Assembly (NCBI GenBank): GCA_002420235.1
Contig: DIHQ01000064.1
Span: 1 to 14,744, forward strand
Length of the DNA: 14,744 nucleotides
Origin: Flavobacteriales bacterium UBA5692
Lineage (GTDB): Bacteria > Bacteroidota > Bacteroidia > Flavobacteriales_D > Sanyastnellaceae
Direction of reading: 5' to 3'
The notes under the pieces were generated by a model. That model ran no database searches. It saw nothing but the letters and a program-made list of their open reading frames with translations, and was not told the DNA's origin. This document shows, one piece after another, positions 1 through 7,837 of this stretch (the stretch's first letter is position 1; each line of letters begins with the position of its first letter). The position numbers were made by a program, and so were the translations under genes.

Positions 1-695
1 TAGCCCAAAGCATTCGTGAATTAGGCATCATCCAGCCCATCACCGTGCATCGCGTTAGAGCCAATAAATATCAAATCATTTCCGGTGAGCGTCGTTTTCG
101 GGCAGCGCAACTTGCCGGACTTGACGAAGTACCCGCTTACATTCGAGAGGTCGACGATAAGACCATGCTCGAAATGGCTCTCGTAGAAAACATCCAAAGA
201 GAAGACCTGCATGCAATTGAAGTTGCCATTTCATTCAAACGATTAATTGATGAATGTGAGCTTACACATGAAAATCTAGGAGAGCGATTGGGTAAAAATC
301 GGTCAACAATAACGAATTATGTCCGGTTACTGCAGCTTCCGGCGGAAATGCAACTTGCCGTAAGTCAAAAAAGTATCAGCATGGGTCATGCTCGGGCCCT
401 GATTGCAATCGACGACCCAGGTTGGCAAAAAACCGTCTTCAAGCGGATTCAAGCGGAAGGGCTCTCAGTGCGCGCGGTAGAACAGTTAGCTCGTGTTAGA
501 AGGCTCAAAAGTTCTGCAGCTTCCAAGAGCAAGCCCGTCCTCACCTTCGATGAACAACAAGTTCAAGCTGACCTAAAATTGAAATACGGTCAACCAACAC
601 GACTGAAAAAGCACGGTAAGGGTGGTGGATGCATTGAATTGAATTTTAAGGATAGCTCGGAGCTCGACCGACTTCTTAATCTCCTGGGGCTTTGA
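1..695 (+). CDS. parB: Chromosome-partitioning protein ParB, 5'-truncated
   Basis: ParB binds centromere-like parS sites near the origin, loads as a CTP-dependent clamp and works with the ATPase ParA to segregate chromosomes. The reading frame is open from the first base (first whole codon at 3), so about 230 C-terminal residues are visible and the N-terminus lies outside the window. The arginine-rich box GERRFRAAQLAG (nt 84-119) is the CTP-binding motif of the ParB/Srx fold. ENIQRED follows at nt 186-206, and a helix-turn-helix lies at about nt 261-338 (LGERLGKNRSTITNYVRLL). The end, rich in Leu and Asp, is the usual dimerisation tail. parA is expected just upstream. The stop overlaps the next start as TTGA, which suggests coupling. 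I found no canonical parS palindrome in the window. Identity is secure; the role is from family knowledge. Confidence 0.96.
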   Translation, partial: AQSIRELGIIQPITVHRVRANKYQIISGERRFRAAQLAGLDEVPAYIREVDDKTMLEMALVENIQREDLHAIEVAISFKRLIDECELTHENLGERLGKNRSTITNYVRLLQLPAEMQLAVSQKSISMGHARALIAIDDPGWQKTVFKRIQAEGLSVRAVEQLARVRRLKSSAASKSKPVLTFDEQQVQADLKLKYGQPTRLKKHGKGGGCIELNFKDSSELDRLLNLLGL

Positions 696-1318
696 TTCGA
701 TTTCTACGAATAGCGGCGTTAGCCTTCGCCTTCAATCCTTTAATAATCTCCGCCTCTTTATGGGGGCAATCAGCATCAACTGCTGCACAAGACTCTCTTG
801 AAAATCAGCGAATTGCAAAGACTACCCGAATTGCTGCACTCATTCCAGGCGGTGGTCAAATTACCAACCGCAAGTACTGGAAGGTCCCATTGGTTTGGGG
901 CGGTGTGGCTTGGTGCATCAGCTCCATTGATTACAACCTAAAACAGCTAAATGAGGCACGTACCGACCTCATTGAATTGGAGGAATCGGATCCCACTACA
1001 ATTGGCTACGCACAAGCACTTTCAATAGCGAGAACCGAGGAGGCATTTTATCGAAGAAATCGGGACCTCAGTTGGTTTGCTTTGATTGGTGTCCACGCAC
1101 TGAGTGTACTAGACGCTCACGTAGATGCCAACCTCATGTCCTTCGATGTTAGTGAAAATTTAGCTGTAGCCTTTAGGCCTATTCCAATTGCTAACAGCCC
1201 GGCAGTGGTCGGTCCTGGTCTTGTGATTCGTTGGCATCGGCTGGGGCGTAACTTAACGAACTATGATTCTTCTCAATGGGCGAAATTGACCTTTAAAAGG
1301 AAATTGAAATGGACTTGA
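692..1318 (+). CDS. DUF5683 family membrane-associated protein
   Basis: A 208-residue protein of a Bacteroidota family with no established function. Family hallmarks are visible: PGGGQITNRKYWKVP (about residues 52-66) followed by a hydrophobic stretch, RRNRDLS near 121-127, and the LDAHVDANLMSFDVS segment around 140-154. The first 25 or so residues are hydrophobic and look like a signal peptide or membrane anchor, so an envelope location is likely. The start is the TTG at 692, overlapping the parB stop; no better ATG lies ahead of the hydrophobic N-terminus. The gene overlaps lepB by 10 nt at its end, so it sits inside a coupled unit. In Bacteroidota this family is usually found right after parB. 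The function cannot be read from the sequence. Confidence 0.88.
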   Translation: MIRFLRIAALAFAFNPLIISASLWGQSASTAAQDSLENQRIAKTTRIAALIPGGGQITNRKYWKVPLVWGGVAWCISSIDYNLKQLNEARTDLIELEESDPTTIGYAQALSIARTEEAFYRRNRDLSWFALIGVHALSVLDAHVDANLMSFDVSENLAVAFRPIPIANSPAVVGPGLVIRWHRLGRNLTNYDSSQWAKLTFKRKLKWT

Positions 1319-2892
1319 TACCTTGGATTCTACTCTGCCTACTGCTCGTTGAGCACATTGTCTTTTTACCAGATTTGTTAAAGCGCGCAGGCCTGAACAA
1401 AATACACGGTTACATTCCAGGATTGAACTATTGGATGTGGCTGAAGGCCATTGGAAGACCTTGGTATTGGATCATCCTTTTGGTATTCCCCGGTGTAAAT
1501 CTGATTATGCTAGTCATCATGCACGTCGAGCTAGGCATCGCATTTGGTCAACGATCTTCGGTAGATCAATGGAAACATGGTGCTTTGCCCTGGATTTTTT
1601 TGCCAGTTTTAAATCGTTCAAAGTCCGAATTCAAAGGTCCGCGCGATTGGAGCAATCTCAAAAAATCAACCGGGCGCGAGTGGGGTGAGAGCATACTATG
1701 GGCACTTGTCGTAGCAACGGTTGTTCGCACCTTCATTTTTGAAGCCTTCATGATTCCCACAGGATCGATGGAAGGGAGCATGCTAGTCGGTGATTACCTC
1801 TATGTCAGTAAAACGAGCTATGGCCCCAAAGTGCCTCAAACCCCTGTTTCTGTGCCTCTCATTCACAATGCACTTCCCGGTTCAATGATTCCAAGCTACA
1901 CAGAGTGGTTCGCCCTTCCCTACAAACGCCTTCCGGGCATACGTAATGTTGAGCGTTATGACGCTGTCGTCTTCAATTTCCCGCACGGCGATACCATTGT
2001 AGTCGATCCTCAATGGGCAGGACACGATTATTACGGAATTTTACGAATGGAAGCCATTAAGCGCGCAGGAGGAAACGTCGAGACTTACGTGAGCGATCCG
2101 AATACATACGAAATAAAAGCCCGTGAAGCCCTTAAAAAGCGATTTGGAATTCGTGCGCGGCCTCTTGATAAAACAGAAAACTATGTAAAACGATGCGTTG
2201 CATTACCCGGCGAGACAATTGCTGCGGAAGATGGTCGAATCTTCATAGATGGGGAGGTTCTAGAACCACCAACTGGGATTCAGTATGAATACAAAATCAC
2301 TTTTCCCACACCAATGGAGAAGCGCAGAGCTTTCAAAGGTCTAGGCTTGACAAACATCGATGGCTCAATGGAAAACCGAGCGCTTGAAACTGTCTGGGCA
2401 TTGACCGAGGAAGAGAAAGCACAACTGGAAAACAGCGGAATGGTTACAACCATCGAACGGGTCGACTTGAGCTACCGAAGAGGAAGACTAGAAATGTTTC
2501 CAAATGCCTACATACCAGAGTTCAACGGGTGGGACCCGGACAATTTTGGTCCAATCACCCTCCCGCAGCGTAACATGACCATAGAATTAACTCCTCGCAA
2601 CATCGCGCTGTACCGTCGTGCCATATCCACTTACGAAGGGCACAATTTGGATGTTATTGGTGATCAAGTCTTCATCGATGGACAGTCCGTATCAACCTAC
2701 ACCTTTGACTTAAACTATTATTGGATGATGGGTGATAACCGACACCGCTCAGCTGACTCACGCATGTGGGGCTTTGTACCAGAAACCCACATCGTCGGTC
2801 GCGCCTCCTTCGTGTGGTTCTCCAAGCAAAATGCAGAGCAACACGGAGAAAGCAAAATACGATGGAGCCGCATGTTCAAGCGCGTCAAGTGA
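1309..2892 (+). CDS. lepB: Signal peptidase I, long Bacteroidota type
   Basis: Membrane serine protease that cleaves signal peptides from exported proteins. The 527 residues are far longer than E. coli LepB (324). Residues 1-80 hold two to three hydrophobic segments (near 4-20, 52-72 and perhaps 92-101); another lies at about 128-148, just before the catalytic region. Catalytic Ser153 sits in IPTGSMEGSMLVGD (149-162). Catalytic Lys294 sits in NYVKRCVALPGE (291-302). The box E motif MGDNRHRSADSR spans 474-485. Between box D and box E there is a large insertion (about 320-465), as in other Bacteroidota enzymes. ATG at 1309 overlaps the preceding gene by 10 nt, and the stop overlaps the GTG of the next gene. 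The FKBP lipoprotein would need signal peptidase II instead; the nuclease-like protein at 5390 is a plausible client. All catalytic motifs are intact. Confidence 0.96.
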   Translation: MDLIPWILLCLLLVEHIVFLPDLLKRAGLNKIHGYIPGLNYWMWLKAIGRPWYWIILLVFPGVNLIMLVIMHVELGIAFGQRSSVDQWKHGALPWIFLPVLNRSKSEFKGPRDWSNLKKSTGREWGESILWALVVATVVRTFIFEAFMIPTGSMEGSMLVGDYLYVSKTSYGPKVPQTPVSVPLIHNALPGSMIPSYTEWFALPYKRLPGIRNVERYDAVVFNFPHGDTIVVDPQWAGHDYYGILRMEAIKRAGGNVETYVSDPNTYEIKAREALKKRFGIRARPLDKTENYVKRCVALPGETIAAEDGRIFIDGEVLEPPTGIQYEYKITFPTPMEKRRAFKGLGLTNIDGSMENRALETVWALTEEEKAQLENSGMVTTIERVDLSYRRGRLEMFPNAYIPEFNGWDPDNFGPITLPQRNMTIELTPRNIALYRRAISTYEGHNLDVIGDQVFIDGQSVSTYTFDLNYYWMMGDNRHRSADSRMWGFVPETHIVGRASFVWFSKQNAEQHGESKIRWSRMFKRVK

Positions 2893-3512
2893 CCGGCGTC
2901 CTCCCCCTCTGCCCTTTTCCTCCATTACATTGGTGGGTTCTTGCACGATCAGGAGCCTACATAGATGTCAACGCGACTTATCAAAAACAATCACTTCAGA
3001 ATCGATTGGTCATCGCAGGGCCACAGGGCCGACAAATCATTACGTTCCCTGTTGGCACATCTGATTCATCTTCAAACATTTTCCTATCTGCCCATCTCCC
3101 CCCAAGAACTATGTGGCGTTCTCTGAGAACCGCATACGGAGGCAGTCCATTCTTTTCCTTTTTCGAGGATGAACTGCATGACTTATGGATGAAATATTTA
3201 CCATCACATGCGGGCGATAACAAAAACCTCCAATCTTGGAGTTGGGCAAGCATCAGATGGACCTGTAAATCGTGCGGCTGGTCCGTACCTTGTTCAACGA
3301 AGACGAGCCCTGTTATTGGAACAAGTTCCAACGACCTCAGATTCAAAAAGTCCCTAAGCGGCGATGGCTGGGTCTTTCATCGATATAGGCAAATGTTCGA
3401 ACAACAAAATGCATTTATTCCCGGGTGCTCCATTCTAGACGCACTGTTTGTCTTAGGACCGCAGGAATTAGCGATACAACTGAATGACTTAGTAGCCCCT
3501 CCCAAAACTTGA
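2889..3512 (+). CDS. WbqC family protein
   Basis: A 207-residue WbqC-like protein. The family was named from polysaccharide gene clusters, but its biochemical role is not firmly established. Matching features are the N-terminal LPLCPFPPLHWW strand, YQKQSLQNRLVI, the TFPVG strand, RSLRTAYGGSPFF, and the C-terminal YRQMFEQQNAFIPGCSILDA followed by a LGPQE turn. I chose GTG at 2889, which overlaps the lepB stop (GTGA), because it places the conserved N-terminal strand right at the start. The in-frame ATG at 2862 would add nine residues encoded inside lepB and is the main alternative. The neighbourhood (lepB then WbqC) is a familiar Bacteroidota arrangement. Family assignment is good; function is unknown. 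Confidence 0.85.
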   Translation: MTGVLPLCPFPPLHWWVLARSGAYIDVNATYQKQSLQNRLVIAGPQGRQIITFPVGTSDSSSNIFLSAHLPPRTMWRSLRTAYGGSPFFSFFEDELHDLWMKYLPSHAGDNKNLQSWSWASIRWTCKSCGWSVPCSTKTSPVIGTSSNDLRFKKSLSGDGWVFHRYRQMFEQQNAFIPGCSILDALFVLGPQELAIQLNDLVAPPKT

Positions 3513-3529
3513 CTTAATTTCACAGGTCC

Positions 3530-4621
3530 ATGGAGCAAATGAAATCACTTCTGATTCAAACAGCCTTGCACGATGAGCACATTTCTGCGGGCGCCAAAAT
3601 GGTTAATTATGCTGGATTCGAAATGCCCGTGTCCTACGCTGGCGTGGTCACTGAACATCACGCCGTTCGTAAATCCTGCGGAATGTTTGATGTTTCGCAT
3701 ATGGGAGAATTCCGTATCACGGGTTCCCAAGCATTGGACTTGGCCCAGCACATAACAACTAACGACGTGAGCAGATTGACGCCAGGCATGGTTCAATACA
3801 GCTGCATGCCGAATGGCCGTGGAGGGATTGTAGACGATCTTTTGGTTTATTGCATCGCGTCCGATGAATTCTTGCTCGTCGTGAATGCCGCAAACCGTAT
3901 GAAGGATTTGCATTGGATAAACAAAAACAATTCATTCAATGCTCAGTTAACGGATGAGTCAGAGGCTTGGTCGTTGATTGCACTGCAAGGACCCGAAGCC
4001 GCTTCAGTACTCGCTCCGCACAGTTCTGGCGCTTCCTTAAACGACATGCAATATTATACTTTTGATTTCGGTACTGTTTGCGGTCGGCCATGCCTCATAA
4101 GTGCTACCGGTTACACTGGTGCCGGGGGGTTCGAACTTTATCTTAAAAACGCTGACGCAGTGCCCGTTTGGCAAGCGTTGACAAGGGCCGGGGTTCAGCA
4201 CTGTGGATTAGGGTCAAGGGATACCTTGAGGTTGGAGGCGGGGTTCTGCCTTTATGGCAATGAAATTGACGACTCAACCTCCCCTATTTCAGCGGGATTG
4301 AGCTGGATTACAAAATTCACGAATCCGTTCATCAACAGCGAGCAATTGAAAGCTGAAAAGGCGTTAGGGTCGCCTGAACTACTTCGCGGCTTGGTAATCA
4401 CCGAACGCGGCATACCCCGAACTGGTTACGCAATCGAAAATATAAACGGTGAAACCATTGGCCGGGTCACATCGGGGACAAGTTCACCAACATTGGGTTA
4501 CAGCATTGCCATGGGATACGTCGCCAAAGAGGAAGCTGAGATAGGCAACACAGTCTACGTTCGCATTCGAAAAAATGCAATTCCTGCAGAAGTTGTTCGC
4601 CCGGGTTTTCTGAAGAAGTAA
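3530..4621 (+). CDS. gcvT: Aminomethyltransferase, glycine cleavage system T protein
   Basis: T protein of the cytoplasmic glycine cleavage system. It moves the aminomethyl carbon from lipoylated H protein to tetrahydrofolate, giving methylene-THF and ammonia. The 363-residue length is typical. Visible motifs are AGFEMPVSYAG (28-38), HHAVRKSCGMFDVSHMGE (43-60), GRGGIVDDLLVY (96-107) with the catalytic aspartate among D102/D103, GYTGAGGFELY (194-204), GSRDTLRLEAGFCLYGNE (228-245) and the SPISAGLSWITK stretch (251-262). ATG at 3530 follows the previous stop by 17 nt. A second in-frame ATG at 3539 is equally possible. gcvP and gcvH are not in the window, so the system is dispersed, as is common in Bacteroidota. 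No active-site loss is seen. Confidence 0.96.
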   Translation: MEQMKSLLIQTALHDEHISAGAKMVNYAGFEMPVSYAGVVTEHHAVRKSCGMFDVSHMGEFRITGSQALDLAQHITTNDVSRLTPGMVQYSCMPNGRGGIVDDLLVYCIASDEFLLVVNAANRMKDLHWINKNNSFNAQLTDESEAWSLIALQGPEAASVLAPHSSGASLNDMQYYTFDFGTVCGRPCLISATGYTGAGGFELYLKNADAVPVWQALTRAGVQHCGLGSRDTLRLEAGFCLYGNEIDDSTSPISAGLSWITKFTNPFINSEQLKAEKALGSPELLRGLVITERGIPRTGYAIENINGETIGRVTSGTSSPTLGYSIAMGYVAKEEAEIGNTVYVRIRKNAIPAEVVRPGFLKK

Positions 4622-4674
4622 GCATTCACACGAAATTCGTACCTTACGTTTTTGACCTACATGAATCGATTCCT

Positions 4675-5445
4675 TTGAATTACGTTGAAGTTTGCTTTTC
4701 TCCTGCGGACTATCCCTTATACAGGGAGAATTTTGAATTGGTGGTCGTTATTGATGTTTTACGCGCTACATCCGCCATCTGCACGGCCTTGGAAAACGGC
4801 GTTGAACGGATCAAGCCTGTGGCCTCCGTAGCAGAAGCCGAAAAGTGGAAGGCGAAAGGTCACATCGGAGCAGCTGAGCGCAATGGTGAAATCGTACCCG
4901 GATTCGATTTGGGAAACAGCCCCATCGCCTACATTGAAAGAAAAGAAGAGCTCGCCGGAAAATCTGTGGTCTTGACGACAACCAACGGCACAAAAGCAAT
5001 TGATATTGCAAGTGAAAAAGAGACGGTTGTAATCGGAGCGCTAAATAATCTAAACGCCCTATGCAAATGGCTGCTCGAACAAGACCAGAGTGTGCTCATA
5101 CTCGCCTCAGGATGGAAGGATAAATTCAATTTAGAAGACACCATTTGCGCCGGTGCCATTGCCAATCAACTGATTGAGAGCGGGCACTTTAAGGCTGACG
5201 AAGACAGTACTATTGCCGCAAAATTTATTTATCGATCTGCTCGCGATAACATGTTCGCATTCCTACGCGCCTCCTCTCATCGAAGACGACTCCGACGACT
5301 CAATTTGAATGAGGATGTGAAGTATTGCTTAACGCCCAACAACCTTTCGACGATTCCTATTCTACGTGATGGATATTTGATTCGATTGAATGTGCATACC
5401 CCACCACCCTCAATACAAGAAACGGCAGCTGCAAAAAGCGCATGA
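4675..5445 (+). CDS. comB: 2-phosphosulfolactate phosphatase (ComB family)
   Basis: A 256-residue member of the ComB family of Mg2+-dependent acid phosphatases, which hydrolyse 2-phosphosulfolactate to sulfolactate. Conserved segments are DVLRATS (27-33), the ERNGE..GFDLGNSP region (68-83), LTTTNGTKAI (100-109), and ASGWKDKFNLEDTICAG (144-160). The start is taken at TTG 4675, right before YVEVCFSP, where family members usually begin. The ATG at 4661 is out of frame and stops after five codons. The reading frame continues open upstream, so a non-standard start slightly earlier cannot be excluded. In methanogens ComB serves coenzyme M synthesis; that pathway is not indicated here and the physiological role in Bacteroidota is unclear. 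The 3' end overlaps the next gene by 56 nt if that gene starts at 5390. Confidence 0.88.
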   Translation: MNYVEVCFSPADYPLYRENFELVVVIDVLRATSAICTALENGVERIKPVASVAEAEKWKAKGHIGAAERNGEIVPGFDLGNSPIAYIERKEELAGKSVVLTTTNGTKAIDIASEKETVVIGALNNLNALCKWLLEQDQSVLILASGWKDKFNLEDTICAGAIANQLIESGHFKADEDSTIAAKFIYRSARDNMFAFLRASSHRRRLRRLNLNEDVKYCLTPNNLSTIPILRDGYLIRLNVHTPPPSIQETAAAKSA

Positions 5446-6385
5446 TCGGGCTTATTGTTTCATACTGATTGTAACATGCTTGTTTCACCATTCGCTCTGT
5501 TGCGCATGGGGATTTTCGGCTCACCGAAAAATTGTTGATGCTGCAATTCACCACCTTCCTTCATCGCTTCATCCTTTTTTCAAGGCCCATGGTCAATGGT
5601 TCCATGACCACATTAACGATGCCGATCGCCGAAAACATAACGTCATTGAAGAAGGCCGTAGACACTACATAGACCTGGACCTGTATAGCCATTCTATGGA
5701 TTCGTTGCAAGATTGGTTTCCAATGTCATACTCAGAAGCAACTGAAAAGTGGTCAGAAGATACCTTGCATGCGCACGGCATAGGACCTTGGTATGCCGTG
5801 AAAACATATCACAGACTAATAGCTGCTTTTGACCGACAGGAAGAAAATGCCATCCTGCGTCATGCTGTCGACTTAGCCCATTATATCAGTGACCTGCATG
5901 TTCCATTGCATACCTCGGCAAATTATGATGGTAAAAAAACAGGCCAAGCTGGAATCCATTCGCTTTGGGAAACTCAACTCCCTGAAATGTTCATGGACAG
6001 CTATAACCTATTTCCTTCTGGCCCCAAGGCCAATTGGATAAAGCAAACGAGCGATGCGATCTGGTCTTCAGTTTTTCAAAGCCATGCCTGTTTGGATTCA
6101 GTATTCTTAATTGAACTGAAAATAAGACATGCATTCGCAGGTAAAAGCATTGATGCCTATGTCGTGCGTGGCCGGACCCGACAGTTGATGCGCAGCCCGA
6201 AATTTGCAAATGAATACCACACTGCGCTTTCTGGTCAGGTTGAACGGAGGATGGCAGCCGCGTGTACTTTGGTCAGTTCCTTATGGTTCAGCGCATGGGT
6301 AGAGGCGGGGGCTCCCGTCATGGCAGCCGAGACCCCGGCAAAAGGAACCAAGTGGAAAAAGATACTAGATTGGCTTTTGAAATGA
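5390..6385 (+). CDS. Secreted S1/P1 nuclease / zinc-dependent phospholipase C-like protein
   Basis: A 331-residue protein of the trinuclear-zinc S1/P1 nuclease and phospholipase C fold. In this family the mature chain begins with a Trp whose free amino group binds zinc. Here a hydrophobic segment (21-38) ends in SLCCA followed by Trp40, so signal cleavage would expose WGFSAH with His45 as another likely ligand. Further ligand candidates are His92 and Asp95 in RRHYIDLD, Asp161, His164 and Asp168 in VDLAHYISDLH, and His174, His190 and Glu194 (GIHSLWE). Substrate (nucleic acid or phospholipid) cannot be decided. ATG 5390 is the only in-frame ATG before the signal sequence but lies 56 nt inside comB and gives a long basic n-region (KKRQLQKAHDR). 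Its stop overlaps the next start (ATGA). Confidence 0.82.
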   Translation: MCIPHHPQYKKRQLQKAHDRAYCFILIVTCLFHHSLCCAWGFSAHRKIVDAAIHHLPSSLHPFFKAHGQWFHDHINDADRRKHNVIEEGRRHYIDLDLYSHSMDSLQDWFPMSYSEATEKWSEDTLHAHGIGPWYAVKTYHRLIAAFDRQEENAILRHAVDLAHYISDLHVPLHTSANYDGKKTGQAGIHSLWETQLPEMFMDSYNLFPSGPKANWIKQTSDAIWSSVFQSHACLDSVFLIELKIRHAFAGKSIDAYVVRGRTRQLMRSPKFANEYHTALSGQVERRMAAACTLVSSLWFSAWVEAGAPVMAAETPAKGTKWKKILDWLLK

Positions 6386-7488
6386 ATGTGCTGATTCTGA
6401 ATCCATACCACACCGGATCCCACGCTCATTGGGCGGAGGGCTTGCAACAACATCTATCCCAAATCGATGGTATAACTGCAGAACTGTGGACCCTACCTGG
6501 AAGGAATTGGAAATGGCGAATGCACGGTGCGGGTGGAGAGTTTGCGCATCGGACTGCTGCTTCCAAGGCTATGCCAGATATCATTATAACAACTGACATG
6601 TTGGATGTCGCGAGCTTCAAAGGATTGCTAACTGCACCATGGCGCCCCATACCCGTTGTACAATATTTTCACGAAAATCAGTTGAGCTTCCCTTGGAGTC
6701 CCGGAGATACAGAAAAAGCTCGTGGACTCAACCACACTTACGAATTCATAAACATCCAGTCCTGCACCGCTGCAGATTGGATTTGGTTCAATTCATCTTA
6801 CCACAAAAAAATTTTCATCGAGGAGGCAACAAGCTTCATGAAGCGAATGCCTGACTATAAAGATGGTTATTCCATTCAAGCAATAACAAAAAAATCGAGT
6901 GTACTTCCCGTAGGAATCAATACTCCGGAATTTACTAACCTCAAGCGCCCCTTGAGCACCCCACCAACTATTTTATGGAATCACCGTTGGGCATACGATA
7001 AAGGTCCTGAAAAATTCTTTGAAAGTCTAAACAAACTCGGTCATGGAGGGCACGAATTTCAACTCATCATGTGTGGCCGAAAATATGAAGTTGTGCCGAC
7101 CGTATTTCAAACTATCCTCGACCAATTTTCGAACCGGATCCTTCATTATGGATATGCAACAACACGAGAAAAATATATTCAATTGCTCCACGCCAGCGAC
7201 TTCATTATCCATGATCCCTTACAAGAATACTTTGGTGTTAGTGTAGCGGAAGCCATGTCTTTTGGCGTAATACCATTATTGAATGCAGACCAAGCTTACC
7301 CAAGCTGGGTTCCTGAAGGATTCCTCTACAGAGATTCCGGAGAAATGCTGTCCAAGTGGGACCATTGGAAATCGCGGTTCTCTGAAGGTCGAGAGCTTGC
7401 CAACGCAACAGCTTCGGATTTCTTTTGGCCAAATATTGCGCAATCAGCGTATCGAGAGCTGTGCCAACATTTTGAAATCACACCGTGA
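6382..7488 (+). CDS. DUF3524 glycosyltransferase, tRNA-queuosine alpha-mannosyltransferase-like
   Basis: A 368-residue GT-B glycosyltransferase closely resembling the vertebrate GTDC1/QTMAN family, which adds mannose from GDP-mannose to queuosine in tRNA-Asp. Visible signatures are the N-terminal ILNPYHTGSHAHWAEGLQ (5-22), LPGRNWKWRMHG (38-49), YFHENQLSFPWS (95-106), a FNSSYHK turn (136-142), the nucleotide-sugar-side motif WNHRWAYDKGPE (199-210), and QEYFGVSVAEAM (281-292), where Glu282 and Glu290 form an EX7E pattern. ATG at 6382 overlaps the preceding stop (ATGA), so the start is secure and translation is probably coupled. No signal peptide is present; the enzyme should be cytoplasmic. The tRNA substrate is inferred from family membership; whether this bacterial enzyme uses mannose and tRNA-Asp is not shown by sequence. 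Confidence 0.88.
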   Translation: MNVLILNPYHTGSHAHWAEGLQQHLSQIDGITAELWTLPGRNWKWRMHGAGGEFAHRTAASKAMPDIIITTDMLDVASFKGLLTAPWRPIPVVQYFHENQLSFPWSPGDTEKARGLNHTYEFINIQSCTAADWIWFNSSYHKKIFIEEATSFMKRMPDYKDGYSIQAITKKSSVLPVGINTPEFTNLKRPLSTPPTILWNHRWAYDKGPEKFFESLNKLGHGGHEFQLIMCGRKYEVVPTVFQTILDQFSNRILHYGYATTREKYIQLLHASDFIIHDPLQEYFGVSVAEAMSFGVIPLLNADQAYPSWVPEGFLYRDSGEMLSKWDHWKSRFSEGRELANATASDFFWPNIAQSAYRELCQHFEITP

Positions 7489-7504
7489 CGATTCGCCTTT
7501 TACA

Positions 7505-7837
7505 ATGCGGGATTATTCCCCTGGTATCCGTCGAATACGACAGAATCTTCAGTCAATGAGAGACCATAAAGCTTCTCAAATAGCAATCACAGCCTTGGAC
7601 GAGGAGATTCGATATGAGAGCATACTAAAGACCACAATATCCACAACTCCTCGTGTTTCAAATTCAAAAACGTTATCATCCTGCACAAATCAGCGGCAAT
7701 GTGGGAAGTTTCATTATGGAAATTCAATTACAAGACCGAGCAATAAATGGTTCAAGATTTTAATGGACCATAGTAACATGATGGCTGCAGCACTGAGGTA
7801 TTCGACACAGACCGCGCTTAAAGGCACATTGATTTGA
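7505..7837 (+). CDS. Hypothetical small protein, unrecognised
   Basis: A 110-codon ORF from ATG 7505, 16 nt after the glycosyltransferase stop and on the same strand, which fits an operon-end position. I do not recognise it. The first 40 residues are charged and look helical (IRRIRQNLQSMRDHKASQ, then ALDEEIRYES). The middle is Ser/Thr/Asn-rich and low in hydrophobics. The last 30 residues (from NKWFKILMDH to ALKGTLI) again look helical. There is no clear membrane span, signal peptide or metal motif; two cysteines lie in CTNQRQC. Codon use is less orderly than in the neighbours, so it may be a real lineage-specific gene, a decayed gene, or a chance ORF. The open frame continues upstream inside the glycosyltransferase, which weakens the case for it. 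Confidence 0.4.
   Translation: MRDYSPGIRRIRQNLQSMRDHKASQIAITALDEEIRYESILKTTISTTPRVSNSKTLSSCTNQRQCGKFHYGNSITRPSNKWFKILMDHSNMMAAALRYSTQTALKGTLI

Noticed and set aside
2732..3064. Plus-strand ORF across the lepB-WbqC junction in a third frame
   Set aside because: It overlaps box E of LepB and the conserved N-terminus of the WbqC protein; its translation is Ser/Pro-rich with no family pattern.
4622..4674. Promoter or terminator in the gcvT-comB gap
   Set aside because: The 53 nt contain TACGTTTTTG, which resembles a -7 element only with two extra T bases, and a tiny ACGAAATTCGT repeat that cannot form a stable hairpin.
5470..5490. TTGTTTCACC as a parS half-site
   Set aside because: Only the left half resembles parS; the right half (CATTCGC) lacks the GTGAAACA complement.
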